DNA of 64,000 nucleotides. Source: Anthostomella pinea. Its lineage: Eukaryota; Ascomycota; Sordariomycetes; Xylariales; Xylariaceae. The stretch covers positions 1 through 64,000 of the forward strand of contig CAUWAG010000012.1 in the NCBI GenBank assembly GCA_963556695.1, written 5' to 3'. The stretch's first letter is position 1, and every line of letters begins with the position of its first letter. Below are positions 28,232 to 41,316 of this stretch, piece by piece. Under the pieces are notes generated by a model. That model was not told the DNA's origin and made no database searches. It saw only the letters and a list, made by a program, of their open reading frames with translations. The translations under genes were made by a program, and so were the position numbers.

Positions 28232-29129
28232 GGATGGCCATTGTATTACAACATTGTTGCTTGCCGATGGACCAAACACAAAGGTCGTCAGAGATCGACC
28301 ATTACTTCCTACATCTCGAGTTCAAACCCGCCGCAGGCTTCTGTCACTCTTATACGCCCTAATGTTCCTCTTTCGCTGCTAGTCCGGCTACCAAGGTTGC
28401 AGACCTTAGGCATCATGATCATGCTGTAAAAGTCCCCCGAGCTGTGTACGCGAGCTGTTCGATGGCCTAACCTGAGCCACCCTTTTGACAAGTCGTAGTA
28501 CAAGCTTTTTGCGCTTGGCACAAATGAGTCTCTTTAAGGACCAGTTGGGTGCTTCATCGGTCGGCAGATTGAGACTGATCTTGCCTAGTCTACGAACTGA
28601 CTCGAGGAGTGTCAAGTGCTGGGCAAGGAGACTTTCGCTACACCATGGTCCAGTGTGCCTCGGCATGTCAAGGCGAGCAGCAAGGGAGGAGGCGCACGTT
28701 CTCACTTGCGAACTCCGCCCGCTGCGTCACGCCCGCCCACGTTACAGGCGTCTCTGGATATATCTGTAGTGAAAGGCGCATGCAGGAGAGCGCTCATGTA
28801 GGTGTGCTCATGACCTGTATGGGGCTACAGGCTTTTTCGGCAATGCGAGTCCGTGTTCCGGGACCGCATTTGGTTCCATCCACGTAAGATGCTGCAATAC
28901 AGCCCTGGGATTTCTACAGGATAGCAGACAGATTGGGCCATGACAATACAACTTATCCGCCTGTCATTCAGCCGCATAGAATGGCAACTCCCCACGATCC
29001 TTTAGAAACAAAGTATGTGCTAAATTACCCTTCAAGCCTTGAGGTGAATGATTTTGGGAAGTGGCTTGTATCTATATGAATGTAATTTTCTACTCTGGAT
29101 CACCTAGAACCAGAGGTTCTATCGTCATC
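28232..29129. other. Intergenic, nothing supported
   Basis: Overlapping short frames on both strands around 28.4-28.8 kb (99 codons minus, 94 codons plus) lack recognisable motifs. Confidence 0.4.
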
Positions 29130-29720
29130 GGCAATACCGCGAGCCCCAGCAGGGGACGCTGAATGCCAGTGGATAGACGAAGCAGGTTGATCAAGACCTG
29201 GACTGAGAGGAGTAGGGTCCATGGGGTGATCTCAATGCGTTTTCTAGATCGCTTTCAGTCAACAGGACTTCTACCATGTGTCTGGACATGCTCAGCGGCC
29301 TCAGCCCCTCTGGTTGGAAGACGCCCATAAATCGGTACCTCTCTCCCACGGACTCGGTAATTGGTGAAGAGTCTTACGGAGTGAGATCAGTATCCATTGC
29401 TTCATTGCCGTACATAACCATGTACGGTATATCTTGCGAGCTGGCGTAAACCGGAAATTCCCCCAGGCGAACAGAGTACAATCTTCTGGGAAGGACTTCA
29501 TTATCTCTTCCTGGAGTCTCCGAATGGATTTGCTTCTTCCTCTGTACAGTAGCGCCATGTTTATGTCGATTATACCTAGTAGTGAGTATGCAATATCCTC
29601 GCTTCGCGTCGTGTCCGTGGAGCAGACCAAGCCAACGTCATCTATATCGGTAACTGAAGAAAGCACCTCATTAAAATCTTGTGTTGTCGGCAGAAGCGGC
29701 TACTTACGTGCTGCCTCTAC
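29130..29720 (-). pseudogene. HET-domain protein fragment
   Basis: Heterokaryon-incompatibility (HET) type proteins carry TTRxEDIAYxLLGIF.VNMPLLYGEG. Here DTTRSEDIAYSLLGIIDIN, NMALLYRGRSKSIRRLQEEI and KSFPEDCTLFAWG are seen at 29420-29625, preceded by LPTTQDFNEVLSSVTDID. After FAWG the frame is lost and the later ERYRFMGVFQPEGLRPLSMS segment is in another frame (about 29260-29330). The N-terminal catalytic-like HET core is absent. It is a gene relic, not a functional incompatibility gene. Confidence 0.7.
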
Positions 29721-31862
29721 CGTTACCCCTTCCTTGATGGGTGTGTGTGGCTAGTGGAGGGCTGGAGGCGTGTGTGTACTTTAGTTCCGGCTACGTAGCG
29801 AGTGATGAGTATATCGTAGAAGACTTGACAGTGATGGGATACTGGATTGCATCACTGCGGAGTCTTCCTCCCACTAGGAGGGTGAGCGGGCGAGGAGTGT
29901 CAGCTGCACTACAGCGGCGAGAAAGGGGTGTACAGGATGCGTAAGCATAGAGGAGCAGAGGTTATGGGCCGTATGTGTAGTTCAGTAGAAGGTGACAAGA
30001 GCGGAAGTCTAGTAGTTGATCTTTCGAGGAGTGGTGCCTTTCATGGAAAACAAGGAGACAGCGGTGGCATTCCCAGGTTCTTGAACGGAACAGTAAAAAG
30101 GTAAGTGTACAGTACATTCAAGAGATGCTCATGTCAATCCCCATAAAGACTGGATGGCTTTAAGTTCATTCAAGACGTCTCAACCGGCTCACTTGAGCAT
30201 ACCACTTATACCGGTTGTATCAAACCCTAGAACAAGCATTTGCTATATAAAATATGCATACACCGATGTTGATCTGCACCACTGACAACCACTGCTGAGT
30301 GCTAGACAGTGGGATTGAAGGAACCGACTACACATGAAGCTTGAGATCTACTGAGCGATCGCTGACGGCCAAAGCCTGGGAAGATGATGTGGAGAATGCG
30401 TACAGGCGCGGTTGAGGTGGTGAGGGCAGCCGCTTGATGATTCGCCCGTCAACTGACGGTGTGGCTACACCGTGCAGGTGAACAAGCTAGGGAATGTGGC
30501 TTATAATCTTACTCGATCCCGAATAACCTCCCTTGCTGTACATCGCCGGGGCGATTGATGACGACAAATTCAACTTACGAGCTCGCCGGAGCTTTTACAT
30601 CCGGAGACGCAGTTTGCAATGCTATGGATGACGTGATACGAGTCCTCGCAGGTGACACCTCCCGTCGGCGAACAGCCAAGATAGTGCCTGTTAACACGTG
30701 GTTCAGACGTCCAGCTCGTTAGACTGTACCCAAGTGCGGCCCTCGTTTTGCGGACCGCTGATAGTGCCGTCGGGCGAGGATGAGTTGGTTCACGATATCC
30801 AAAAAGAGCCAAGGGCTGGTCTTCTTGCAATACCATGGCGTGCCCGCCTATCGACTACACGTCTGCAAACCTCCACAGTCCTTAGGAGTCGTGTGAGCGG
30901 AGCTTGCCAAAGGGCTGACAGATGGCGGCGAAGCTGGCAAGGTGGGTTGGGCACAGCCAGTAAAGTGAGAGTCTAGACTAGCGAAGTAACCGCGAGGGTT
31001 CCAATGAAGACGGCTTCGCACATCTACAAGCGGACAGATCAGCACTGACATGAAGCCCGCGAGGGCTGATAGGAGAGTCCGGTTTTTGGGTGGGACGTAT
31101 GTGGGAGCTCTGACACATGAGCCTGCATTTTCAGGTCTCTCCATCCTGAAGCCAATCCCGTCAACACCACTGACTCACGCAACATCCGCTCTGTTTGCTC
31201 ATCTACATGGTCTTACGGTCATGCTTGATCCTACAAATGCACCGACAATTGCCTCTTCCCCCTGGGCTCCTGGAGGTTTACCGCAAGAGTCAGCCACTCT
31301 GATTGCACGACCAAATGGCACGAGAATCAAGCAACGTAGTAGTCACAGGCCCTGAGATAGTCATTAGTGACTGGAGGGCGCGAGAATTCTCCCCTGCCTT
31401 CAATCTCACCTCATCACCTCCAGTAGTCAGAACATTTGTCCCTTCACTGATCTGAATACTGACCCGAGAAGAATTTTGACTGCGATTGGCGCTTGTTCTG
31501 CCCAGTCTGACAAGTCACTGACTGACTGGTAATATGGAGTAACCTCGCCAGTACGAGCTGCATCTGATCCCGCAGGGAGAGGACTATGGTCCTCATAACA
31601 ATACTGGGGAGTACATCAAGGAGTGGTAAGAGGCCCTTAATTAGACATATACTATAGCAGCTAACAAGGGAGCATACAGGATGTCTGACTTCGACCACGT
31701 TAATCCTATCAATGGGTCCTCAGGAACGTTGGAAGTATTGGCCCCATTTGCCACGCCTGCTGGGCGATCAACCTAGACGCTGGATTGGAGGCTGCGGATT
31801 CCATCTTATCGTGCGCGAGAGAATGAGCCTAGTCCCCTTCTATGCTCAGGGGCTCTCCAACA
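29721..31862. other. Intergenic, at most fragments
   Basis: No gene can be supported. One minus-strand frame (30570-30836) ends with a cysteine-spaced CSPTGGVTCEDSYHVIHS...NCVSGCKSSG that could be part of a small secreted protein, with a possible upstream exon near 30.85-31.14 kb. The family is not recognised and no signal peptide can be placed. Confidence 0.3.
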
Positions 31863-32358
31863 ATGCACGCGCTAATTAAGCTAGCCGAGCAACTTTACGA
31901 TCATGATGGTTTGTTTAAGTCGTCGGTATGGGCCGTCGACCCGGACAAAGGTACAGGTGTATAGAACTCCGAGGTCGACAAATGCGTTATTATGTATATC
32001 GCGAGCCTACGTATCGAGCCCGATTTCCGTAACCAAGGCATCGGCAAGAGATTCATGCAAGTCCTCTTGGACAAGATCACCCAGCTGACGTCGGGATCTG
32101 TTTGTCGTCACTCTTCCTGACGGCGACATACAAGACATTGAGCGCGAGATGGGCATGACCCTAGATGGGGATATATCCCACGACGTTTCAGTTCGGGCAG
32201 AGAGGATCAGGCAGCGCGGCATAGCAGACTCGATGCGGTATTACCGGGCGCTAGGCTTTCGCCGTGTGGGCACGTCGGGCTATTTTGCCTGGATCTCAGC
32301 CGCCGACCACGCAAGCAAGGCCTTGGAGGCGAAGGACGATTACGATCCGCCGGTTTAA
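31863..32358 (+). pseudogene. GNAT-family N-acetyltransferase, frameshifted
   Basis: From ATG 31863 the frame reads ALIKLAEQLYDHDGLFK and SSVWAVDPDKGTG, then an in-frame TAG (31962-31964), then IASLRIEPDFRNQGIGKRFM, which is the acetyl-CoA-binding motif A (R-x-Q-G-I-G). About 32090-32110 the frame shifts and continues as VVTLPDGDIQDIEREMGMTL and RYYRALGFRRVGTSGYFAW (motif B region, YYxxLGFxRVG) to a stop at 32358. The early TAG could lie in an unrecognised intron, but the frameshift has no good splice sites, so a pseudogene is preferred. Substrate unknown. Confidence 0.65.
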
Positions 32359-35300
32359 GACCCAGGGTTGACTGTCTAAAGCCAAGAATTCAGGGGCAGA
32401 GTGCTGACGACGCCGCTAATGATGCCAATGAGGTCAATACTCCAAGCACAAAGCGAACATGGACGTTTTGGAAAGCGTGAACATACGTAGAACGCGGCAG
32501 TCTGGCAGGAAAAGACGTGTGGTGAGCCTTCTCTGGCTTGGGGCCATTATAGGCATATATAGATCGCCGAGGCTTTGGGCCAGCAGGCAAGTCAACGCTG
32601 CGGTCAAAAACAATGTAGCGGATAGTGGTGTTTGGAAGGCGTTGACGAGAGAAGTACTCACAGGGAACAAAACAACGCCTTAGACAAGAATACTAGTAGC
32701 TCTCGGACGAGGCTCACCCTCCAGACAGTCCAGACGCTGCCAGCTCTGACGGCGGAGAGGAACCGAGTCGTGGGTGCGCGGTCTTGGTCTTCGTCATGCC
32801 TGCTGGTTCTGGAGTCCCTATTGCTCATGGTTGCACTCGCGATCACTACTGTTTCTGTCGTCGCCGTGGTCCTTGTGGTCGACGTGGTCGTCGTTTATGA
32901 TGTCGTGTACGGTGTCCCGCTGCTTGTCACAAACAAAACTACCATCACGCTGCCAGTTAGTGAACCGACCGATGTACGCGGCGCCTGCGATCGCGTGCAT
33001 CAAGGGGAAGCGCAGTGCTCTGGTTAAGGGGATTATGGGGTATGCGGATAGCGAGTACGTCGCGTACCTGGAGAACATCAGCTTGTTTCGCGGGGTGGAG
33101 AGTCGGCCTGTTACGCCTGTGCCGGAGGCGAATGGAGCGAGTGAGGCAGGGACTAGTCGGGTGTAGGGTATAGGCTAGGACGAAGCTTGGTCTCTAGATG
33201 CTGAGAGCTGGGACGAGCGTGATCCATGGCTAGCATTGTATTTTGAAATGGCGTTTGCGTCGGAAAAGGGGAGAGTCTACACTGTTAGCAGGGGTTTAAT
33301 ATCATTTATAGAACATCGTACGTTTACACGTAGACTCAGCTTAAATCCGGTTTAGTCGAAGTCAGGTCTGATTTTCCAACATCCATGCATTCCATTATAA
33401 TGAAGAGTAAACTAGCGGCGCGTGATCAGAGTAGACGAGCTACATTGACAGATAAGAACATCCTTTGATACAACCTGGGTGGTTGGATAGTTGCAAACTT
33501 GTATTTGGCAAGCTGGAACAGGGGCTTCAGATGGGTAGGAGGTGGGGGAGATGACATGAAAGGATGATATACTCGGGACGTGGGAAAAGACTACATGTAC
33601 GTCTTGGCCTACCACTGCTATCCTCTCCGTGTCGATCATCAAGCGCACCAGCCTTCGGGTGCAGTGGCGGACGGCCCTATCATATAGAGATGTGGTCGCC
33701 TCCGGCGCCCTGCACTGTAGGATGTCCCCATTGGTGCTGTCAAGGGTGCCGGCACTTGGGACGATCAGTCCGGGACCCGGTACCCGGGAAGCGGATGCGG
33801 AATGTCGTGCGACGGATACCTTCCATGATGATACACCTTGCCAGGCGGCAAGTGCCGCCTTGTTGCAGTTGCCGCTCTGCTTCGATCTGATTGAGGAGGC
33901 GGAGGAGCAGGAGAGATGTTGTGTCAGCCGGTAGGTGGTCTGGTGACGACTAACATGATGGCGACGGACGGGGCCACTCGTGGGTCCAGACTCTTGAAGG
34001 GCGGCTGGGTGATCATGCAGTCGAAAGCCGGTTGGTCTAGTGGATGCGTCGATGGCCCTGCAGACAGAATAGGCCTTGGGGACATGTATGGCATAATGGA
34101 GTGGGTGTGAAGGAGGTGGAATAGTAGACATGTGACGGCACCTTGTGGTGCCACCTAGACTACCTGTCAGAACCCGCATGATCTGACGCTGGGACACGGA
34201 GAAGCAAGGAGTGATGATTTGTTTATCGTGAAGTCTTGAAGACCCGCGGATCTGGCGGTCTGCTGGGGCAGTGACGCTAAAAAGCCTCAGCCACTCCACT
34301 GCCCGAGTACAGGGGATTACAGGGAGCGCCACAGCGGGCTACACAAGCCACAAACCGTCCGCTGCTGGACTCAGGGGTTCGTTCAAAGCTTGCTCGAGGT
34401 CTTGACTGTACGACCCGGAGTACGACATGCTGCCAGTCCGTGGCTTGTGCCGAAGCCTCGACAAGCTCACCTATCTTTATAAGAAATGCCATCCCAATGG
34501 ATCACTGATGCTTCTGCATCGAAAGCCCAATTTTGACGTCCATGGAGCTTGGATGAAGCTTGTCGCCTTTTTGGTCGAACCCGCAAACATCGTCCACCGA
34601 CCCACAGCCGCCGTTCGATCAGACAGCATCGCTGAAGTATATTAGCTTGGTGATTATATTGCGTGCGGTTCGACCGAAAATTGCAGCGGCTCTCCTTAAC
34701 CGGGTTTGGCGATGATGACAAACGACCGGTCTGGGGGACTGAGACATGATGTACAGAAGGGATGTTCTCATGTCTCATATATCTTCATCATCACAAGGTG
34801 AGACATGGATGCACTACCTGAGCTGAACTCGGTCACTGCCACCAGCCTTACATACTGGCACTTGGCTTGGCAGCACGGCCTCACCATCTTCTACACTAAG
34901 TATCTGCTTATCCATTCTTGGTGTCTCAACTTTGAGGGCAGTCAGTAACTTCTTAGAGGCGGCGTAATGATTACCTAGGTACTGCCCTCGTGACGAAAAC
35001 CTCGGCTGAAAAGCTGGCATCGGCCGACAAAACTATACAATTAGTATACAATTTGCTATCCTCAGGGGAACTCTGGGGGGTCTACCTGCCCGCTTGTGGG
35101 ACAGTCTCGCCAACCCGTCTTGCCGGTTGGCTTCCTACACAAGCACGGGATAGACGGGACCGGCGACGTTGAAGGGCTCGGCCCCGCCCAATCGCCATGT
35201 GTAAGTGGGCTTCGTTCCATCAGCGGGGTTTGATAAAGGGGTCCAACGGACAGAAGTCGGACATCGTCAAAGTAAACTTGGCTTCGGCCTACAACAGACA

Positions 35301-37637
35301 GAAGCACCCAGGTTGTTGCATCGCTTGTAGTTAACTACATGATTTGCCAGCATCACATCTCCCCCATTCCTGTATCGGTCTGGCCACTTCTGAAGCATTC
35401 AATTCGGCATCCCTCACACTTATTGGATGCCACCCACCCGTATTCAAGGGATATAATAAGACCAATTGTTAGGTTCCCGTGAGACAGCTTCTCGTATGTA
35501 CAACTACACCTTACCCAGCCAGCCGCCTCCTAACCACGGTATTGGTTGCCGATTCTCCTTTCGACGTTCAACTCCCAGCCAATCGAACTGTTGTTAGTGG
35601 CTCAGGGCGACAAATCAGGCCGCCGACTTGATCCCAGAAAGTTCAGCCCAACTCGTACGATCGCCTTTCACTTGAGATGCGCCGCAGTCGAACTGGCAAG
35701 CGCCTCAATTGTCGACAACTACATACCTACCTAGGTAGGCAAGTTGTCTATCTCACAACTACTACCTTATTATTACACACGAACACCCACGGCAAGCAGT
35801 TGATTCACCAGCGTCATTGGTGGGCCTTTCCAGTCCCGTCGCTTAGTTACAAGGTGAGGATTCGAGCGCAGAAGATATAGATAAGACAAGATATAGTCGC
35901 GGTAGTTGCCCTCCGCATCGTTATTCGAGAGAGAGTGTAGGACTCAACGTTCAAGTGTGTTTCAAAGTCGATCTCGATAAACCCCCACGCGCCCACGCCT
36001 CCTGCTTACAAGCCAGATGACCCTGGACAGGCAGCTCCAAAAGGGTCGGTCCTAAAGACGAGGCCTGGGAAGTTCACAGATTGAAGCCTCCCAGGCTACC
36101 CAGCCAAGACCCTCAACCGGACTGCCTGCCATGATCCATCGAGTGCTGTCTGACAAACAGTTGATCACCCTATGCCTACTTGAGACTCGAAGCAGATGAC
36201 CGAGGCAAGTCACTTGCATTCCCGTAGTAGTTTTAAGGGACTGGACGCTTGTCTTAGGTCTTGATCGATCTGGTAAACTACTGCATACGAGCTTTACACG
36301 AGATCAGCTTGTCTCAGCCGAGCTCGACAATCAGCATTCGAGCTTGGTCTATTCCTCTACCGTGCCGGCTGCCTTGGGTATATATTCAGTCGAAAGACTC
36401 CGGCATTACATACCTCTTATTTATATATGGTACAATAGACGACGACGAAAAACACGCGAATAAGAGTCTATTAGTTGCTACTACAAGGAGGTGACTATCT
36501 CCAATGGTGACCTGTGCTGGATGCAACGTCGAACCCTGTGATGGGCGAACACGACCTGTAGGCAACCTGTGACCTCCTGCAACCTTGACAAGCTCCTCTC
36601 CTCCTACGCTTGTTTCCTATCTACCTGCCGAATGACGGCAGTCATTGGCTTCAAACTACTTCTTCTTCTGCCACCACTACTTCGACCACCAGCCCGGTCC
36701 AAGACCGGATATCCAGTATTTCCCCGCAGGTATTGTTTCCCCGTTCTAGAGCAAAGCACATTCAATTCAGGAATCGGTATGTTGTTGACCCCTTTCACTT
36801 GTTGGTGTTCTTTCTCCTGTACCACCTCTTCCATCCTATCACGCAGAATCCGCATCCATGTTCCCTCTGCCCCTCCTTTCCCCTCTGCAGCTCCTTTAAG
36901 ATTTCCATGATCCATGTGAGACGAGACGAGACGAGACGAAGCCAAAATTCCATGTTCAAATGATGACGGCTCGCAATGCCAATTGAGGGCATACATATTG
37001 CCATCTACCTACCCTCACCTCACACCAGTTCGCCCTTGTCATTCTCACCACCCTCTCCGGCACCCACACCACCCGCCCCCCTTCCCCCCCACCTTGCGGA
37101 TACCTATCGCAAAGCTGTGCATGACCCCTCCAGCCCCTCCCTCCCTGCTGCGAATAACCGTCATGAGACACGCGTAGCACCCGCCATGTGGTTTTCCTTT
37201 CCTTTGTTCCAGTTGGACAACAGCGTTAACAATCCAATTTCATCTGTACAGACTCGGCTTCGAGCACTCACAATACACCGCTGCACTGCCTAAGTACATA
37301 CAGCCCCTCCAACCGCCACCGCCCAGCACTTAGGAGGTACCTAGGCTAGGGGTGCGTTGGTGCTGGATCGGTGCATGTGGGAAAAACAGGAGCGATAAGA
37401 GAAAGAGAAACTCGGTCTTATCGGCTCCCCTCCTCAAGCTGCGCCCGGGTACTCCTCATCTCACCTCCAGCTATCAATCCCATCCCGCCACCTCCGTTCA
37501 CGTTCACGAATCACCACCATCCGCTCTCCACGCTGTTGCCGCCTCGTCCCCGACATCACCGACATCACCGACATCGACTTTTGCAGTGACCACGACCACG
37601 AACTCGACCTCTGGCGGCCGCATCTCTCCTCCCCGCC
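32359..37637. other. 5.3-kb region without supported gene; accessory/core boundary
   Basis: Only short, overlapping or motif-free frames occur. The longest (33412-34332, minus, 306 codons) is rich in His, Ser, Arg and Thr with no domain or codon-use signal and is judged chance. A (GAGAC)4 microsatellite is at about 36916-36937. The last kilobase is pyrimidine-rich and is likely the promoter/5' leader of the CCCH gene. ACATCACCG repeats lie at 37552-37580. Confidence 0.5.
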
Positions 37638-39477
37638 ATGTCTGAATATCGCCATGTGCGGTCGGGGAGCCTGAACATTCCGTCTCAGGCGAACGCCATG
37701 AGCCCCGTAGCGCAGTCACACAGCCGTTTTGACGGCCCGAGGAGTCCACCGAGTAAGTCTATACTCTGTTATTAAGGGTCGCACTCTGCTAACCTCAATG
37801 CGCCCCCAATGACAGACACCTCCCATGTGCCGTGCAAGTTCTTTCGACAGGGCGCCTGCCAGGCTGGTTCTGCCTGCCCCTTCAGCCATGATCTCGGCTC
37901 TGCTGCCGAGACGGTATGCAAGTACTTCGCCAAGGTACGTTAATCACATGCCTCGCCTTCGAGTACCTTATGGTTACCGAACTGACTAGATCTTCCCATC
38001 ACAGGGCAATTGCAAGTTCGGTCCCAAATGCGCCAATGTCCACGTCCTCGCCGACGGCCGCCGCATCAACTACAGCAAGAGCGGCATCACCATCGGCCAG
38101 CCTCTTCACCTCGGAAACCGCGTCAGCCCGGCCGCCTACAACAACTCCAACAGCGCCTTGACCAATTCTTTCATGCGCGGCGACTCCTACGGCTACCCCG
38201 TCTCGCCTAGCGAGCCCTACCAGACCATTGATCGTCGACCGAGCCTCGAGAACGTCCCCACCATCGACACCACATACTCCCACACGAGCTCTCAGTACGG
38301 CTCCCCCCGCGAAGAGGATCCGTCACGGCTCGGCCTCGGACTTTCGCCCGTAGCTGGGAAGGGTCTGTCGGTGCTCGACGCCCCCTTGCCGGCTTCTTTC
38401 GACTCGAATGGAATCTCGAACGCCGCCCTGTACCCGGGAGGCCCTTGGCCTTCATCCGTACCCTCGCAGTTCGGTATCGAGTCGCCTTCGCCGTCCCTAA
38501 ACGCCGCCAAGGAGTCACGCACATCCGAGGCCCTGAAACTTCTGCACCATTCCGCCTTTGGCAGCAACGAGCGCTTGTCCGCCACCGTCACCGGCTCCTC
38601 ACCGCCGACTCAGCCCTCTGACGAGTACTTTGGTAGACGCCAGATGCATTCGAGCCGCTATGCTAAGCCTAAGATGCTCAGCAGCAGTGCACCTCGCGCC
38701 ATCGTAGGGGCCATCGATCGAGACTGGGAATCCGAGTTTCCCTTCACCGAGGAAGACTATCTGCCGGACAACCTCAAGGAACTTTTGACACCGGCAGAGA
38801 AGGCCCGGCGTGGCTCGCGAGCCACCGATGATGAAGTCAGCGGTTTGAGGACGAACGGCACGAGCGGCACAGGCACGCCCAACGCCGAGCCATCCTCCAA
38901 GATTGGAAGCCCCTTGGCATCAAGCCCAAGTCGTTGGGGGCCTCTGTTTCAGCGTCAGCATGAGGAACATGAGGCCAAGAAGCATGCTATAGCCGCAAGC
39001 GCCGGAGTGTTTGGCCACGTCGGCAGCCCTCTGCGACAGTCCAGTCTTAGTGCCGACGTGGTGCGACCGCACACAGCTGGCCGACCGGGCAGCATCGAAG
39101 GTCTCAGTGTACTCACTCAGCAGCTCCAGCGCACCCGTATCGACGGCAACGGAAGCGGAGGCGAGTCACCTTTATTGCACCCGCATGCGCATGTCTCGCG
39201 ACCTTCCAATGGACGCAATGGCGAGCGGCACATCAGCAGCGGCTCCGTCAGCTCGAGTGCCCGATACACGACGCCTATCGGCGAGGAAGATGGCGAGTTC
39301 GTCTTCAGCATGGATGAGGATGGAGATCGGGACACCACCATAAGAGCGAGGCAGCGAACCTCGGGCGTAGGCACTGTCATGGGCGCCTGGGGCTCTAGCT
39401 ATGCTGGTGTCGCCGCTGGTCCTGGCAAGAAAGATGATGGTGGCGCAAGGGTTGTCGATCGTGTTGGCGGCCGATGA
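37638..39477 (+). CDS. Tandem CCCH zinc-finger protein
   Basis: RNA-binding type zinc-finger protein. Three exons: 37638-37753, 37816-37934, 38005-39477, with GTAAGT...ACAG and GTACGT...ACAG borders and an ACTGAC branch in the second intron. About 568 residues. The two fingers lie at roughly residues 43-95: CKFFRQGACQAGSACPFSH and, across the second splice site, CKYFAKGNCKFGPKCANVH, both C-x7-C-x5-C-x3-H. This arrangement resembles yeast Lee1-like proteins. The rest is Ser/Pro/Gly-rich, probably disordered, with a WESEFPFTEEDYLPDNLKEL helix-like block and an acidic FVFSMDEDGDRD near the end. It is the first conserved single-copy gene inward from the telomere. Target RNAs unknown. Confidence 0.88.
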
Positions 39478-40853
39478 GCAATCGACCTTGCTGCATCTGA
39501 CACCCCGCTGTGAGGACGCTCCCGAGAGACCTCGCAACCTTTTGCCGGACAGGAATTGCGCAGATTATGTTCTGATCGCGCTTTTTGGCGGCTCCTGTTG
39601 GAAACACATACATGTCTTTCCATTTACGACTCACGAGCCACGAGCCACGAGCCACGACTGCTATTTGGCATAGCACCTTGGATGCCAGTCTCCGCTCGCT
39701 TCTCGGGTGTCGCTACGACGACCATCCGAAGTCCCGACGACCGAGTGAGAAGATGAAACGGACCTGCATGGCAGAGATGGAAGAACGGGATACTGTCATC
39801 CCACTCGTGCATTGTGTTGGCATATCCGGCTGGCAAAAATAAACAGGCGGCAAGCTGGCAACACGATACATGTTGAATGCGGCCAGGACCGGAGTTGGTT
39901 GGCAAAAGCTTCACATTGACGACTTCTTGTTTATGTTCTTGCCCAACCCCTGAGGTAGGGGCTGGGCGTGTTGGAGATCCCTACCGAGTCGGCATTCTTT
40001 GCCTGTTGCGGAACATATCTGAGCTTTTACCTGGCTTGTCATGCTTGGATCTGACGAACTTGCCTTACGAGGCCCACACACGCGAAAGATCAATTGGACT
40101 GAAGAGATCTCACTCCTCTCAACTACCGACCTGCCGAATTCTATAGTCCATTTGTGTCCCGAGCACCCTATGGCAAACATCATAGCGTTGCGGACGAACT
40201 TGCTTTTGAAGGTGCATCACATAGCAGATAGTATAATTAGCAGGCAAGTCATCATCATCATCATCCTGATCATCGTCCGTGGCTCTGGTGTTGTCGCCCC
40301 ATATGAGCCGCCCGACACGTTCATGACGAATGTACCTGCTCGGACACGACGGGGGATGGCCAGACAGCTCACTGTTCTCCAAGCAACGCGAGTTACGGGC
40401 TTCCTCCTGGTACAGTTCTATGAAGCCTTCATCCCGAGACAGGCACTCACGATGGGCTGAGAATCGGTACTCTTTGTTTTTTTTCGTTCAACCCTTGTGC
40501 TTGGTCTTCCTGGCAGTCGTACTTCGTGCCACCTAAGGATCACTATTTGCAGCAAGTCCCACCTGGTTCCCACCAAATGTGCCCCCTTTTCCATGGTCGA
40601 CTATCAGTCCGTTGGCTAATGGGCCTTGCCCGTCACCCAAGTCCACCAATCGCCCACATAGTCCCCCCAACTGGGTTTCAGGAGGAGAACCCCATCAGTG
40701 AAGCCATTCCGTTCATGGAATTTGGATATCTCTGCAGGCGATCTGCCCGCTGCCGTCCACTCATCCAACGGCGGGAAGGGCGACCTGTCAAACGTGAGGC
40801 GATGTGCATGCCTGCAATTGGGCGCATTCCGGTAGAGGCCAGAGTCGGAGTCT
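39478..40853. other. Intergenic, no supported gene
   Basis: Contains a short CGAGCCAC tandem (39631-39656) and an (ATC)n tract at about 40252-40265. A 139-codon plus frame (40041-40460) has no motif. Confidence 0.4.
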
Positions 40854-41316
40854 CTATATACGCCGAGCTCGAACCTGCCTCGTTCGAGGCGGACAATTGA
40901 ATTTCTTGGGCCTGAAAGCTTTCTTGCGGACAAATTTGTCGTTCAAATAAAAGTGCCGTGGAGGACGGCGTGAGAAGCGAATCTCAATGTCGAATTGTCC
41001 GAGAAGGGTCGTGCATCCGGGATTTGCGCTGAGGTTCACGACATAGTCAACAGCTTCTGGACTGGGCAGCTTCCAGTCGAATTCGGCGCAGTAGTAGATG
41101 GTGAGACCACCACCGCAGCAGAGCTTTGTGGTTTCAGTCAGCCGTGTGAGCTTGCACTTGTCGTTTGAGAAGCCAAGGTAGATAGGAAAAGCATACGTAG
41201 CCTGTGTCATCCCTATCGAAGCGGATTGCAGTCATACCTATGCCATCCCAATTCCATGCAGAATCATGTGTGTTGCAGAGGATAGAGAGTAAGTCAGTTC
41301 GCGTCTGTATCGCCAT
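40854..41316 (-). CDS. Small conserved fungal hypothetical protein
   Basis: Two exons, 41197-41316 and 40854-41123, joined over a 73-nt intron with a GTATGC donor, a GCTGAC branch site and an AAAG acceptor, in phase. The product is ~129 residues. Exon 1 encodes WNWDGIGMTAIRFDRDDTGY and exon 2 LCCGGGLTIYYCAEFDWK, LLGQFDIEIRFSRRPP and a basic C-terminus. Alternation of short beta-like segments and the WxxDGxGMxxIRFxxDxTG...AEFxWK pattern recalls a family of small fungal proteins of unknown function that I have seen but cannot name. No signal peptide. The splice model is mine and rests on frame continuity. Confidence 0.6.

Noticed and set aside
33412..34332. 306-codon open frame on the minus strand
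   Set aside because: No domain, signal peptide or membrane pattern; composition is rich in His, Ser, Arg and Thr, and frames of similar quality overlap it on the other strand. Length alone is not enough.
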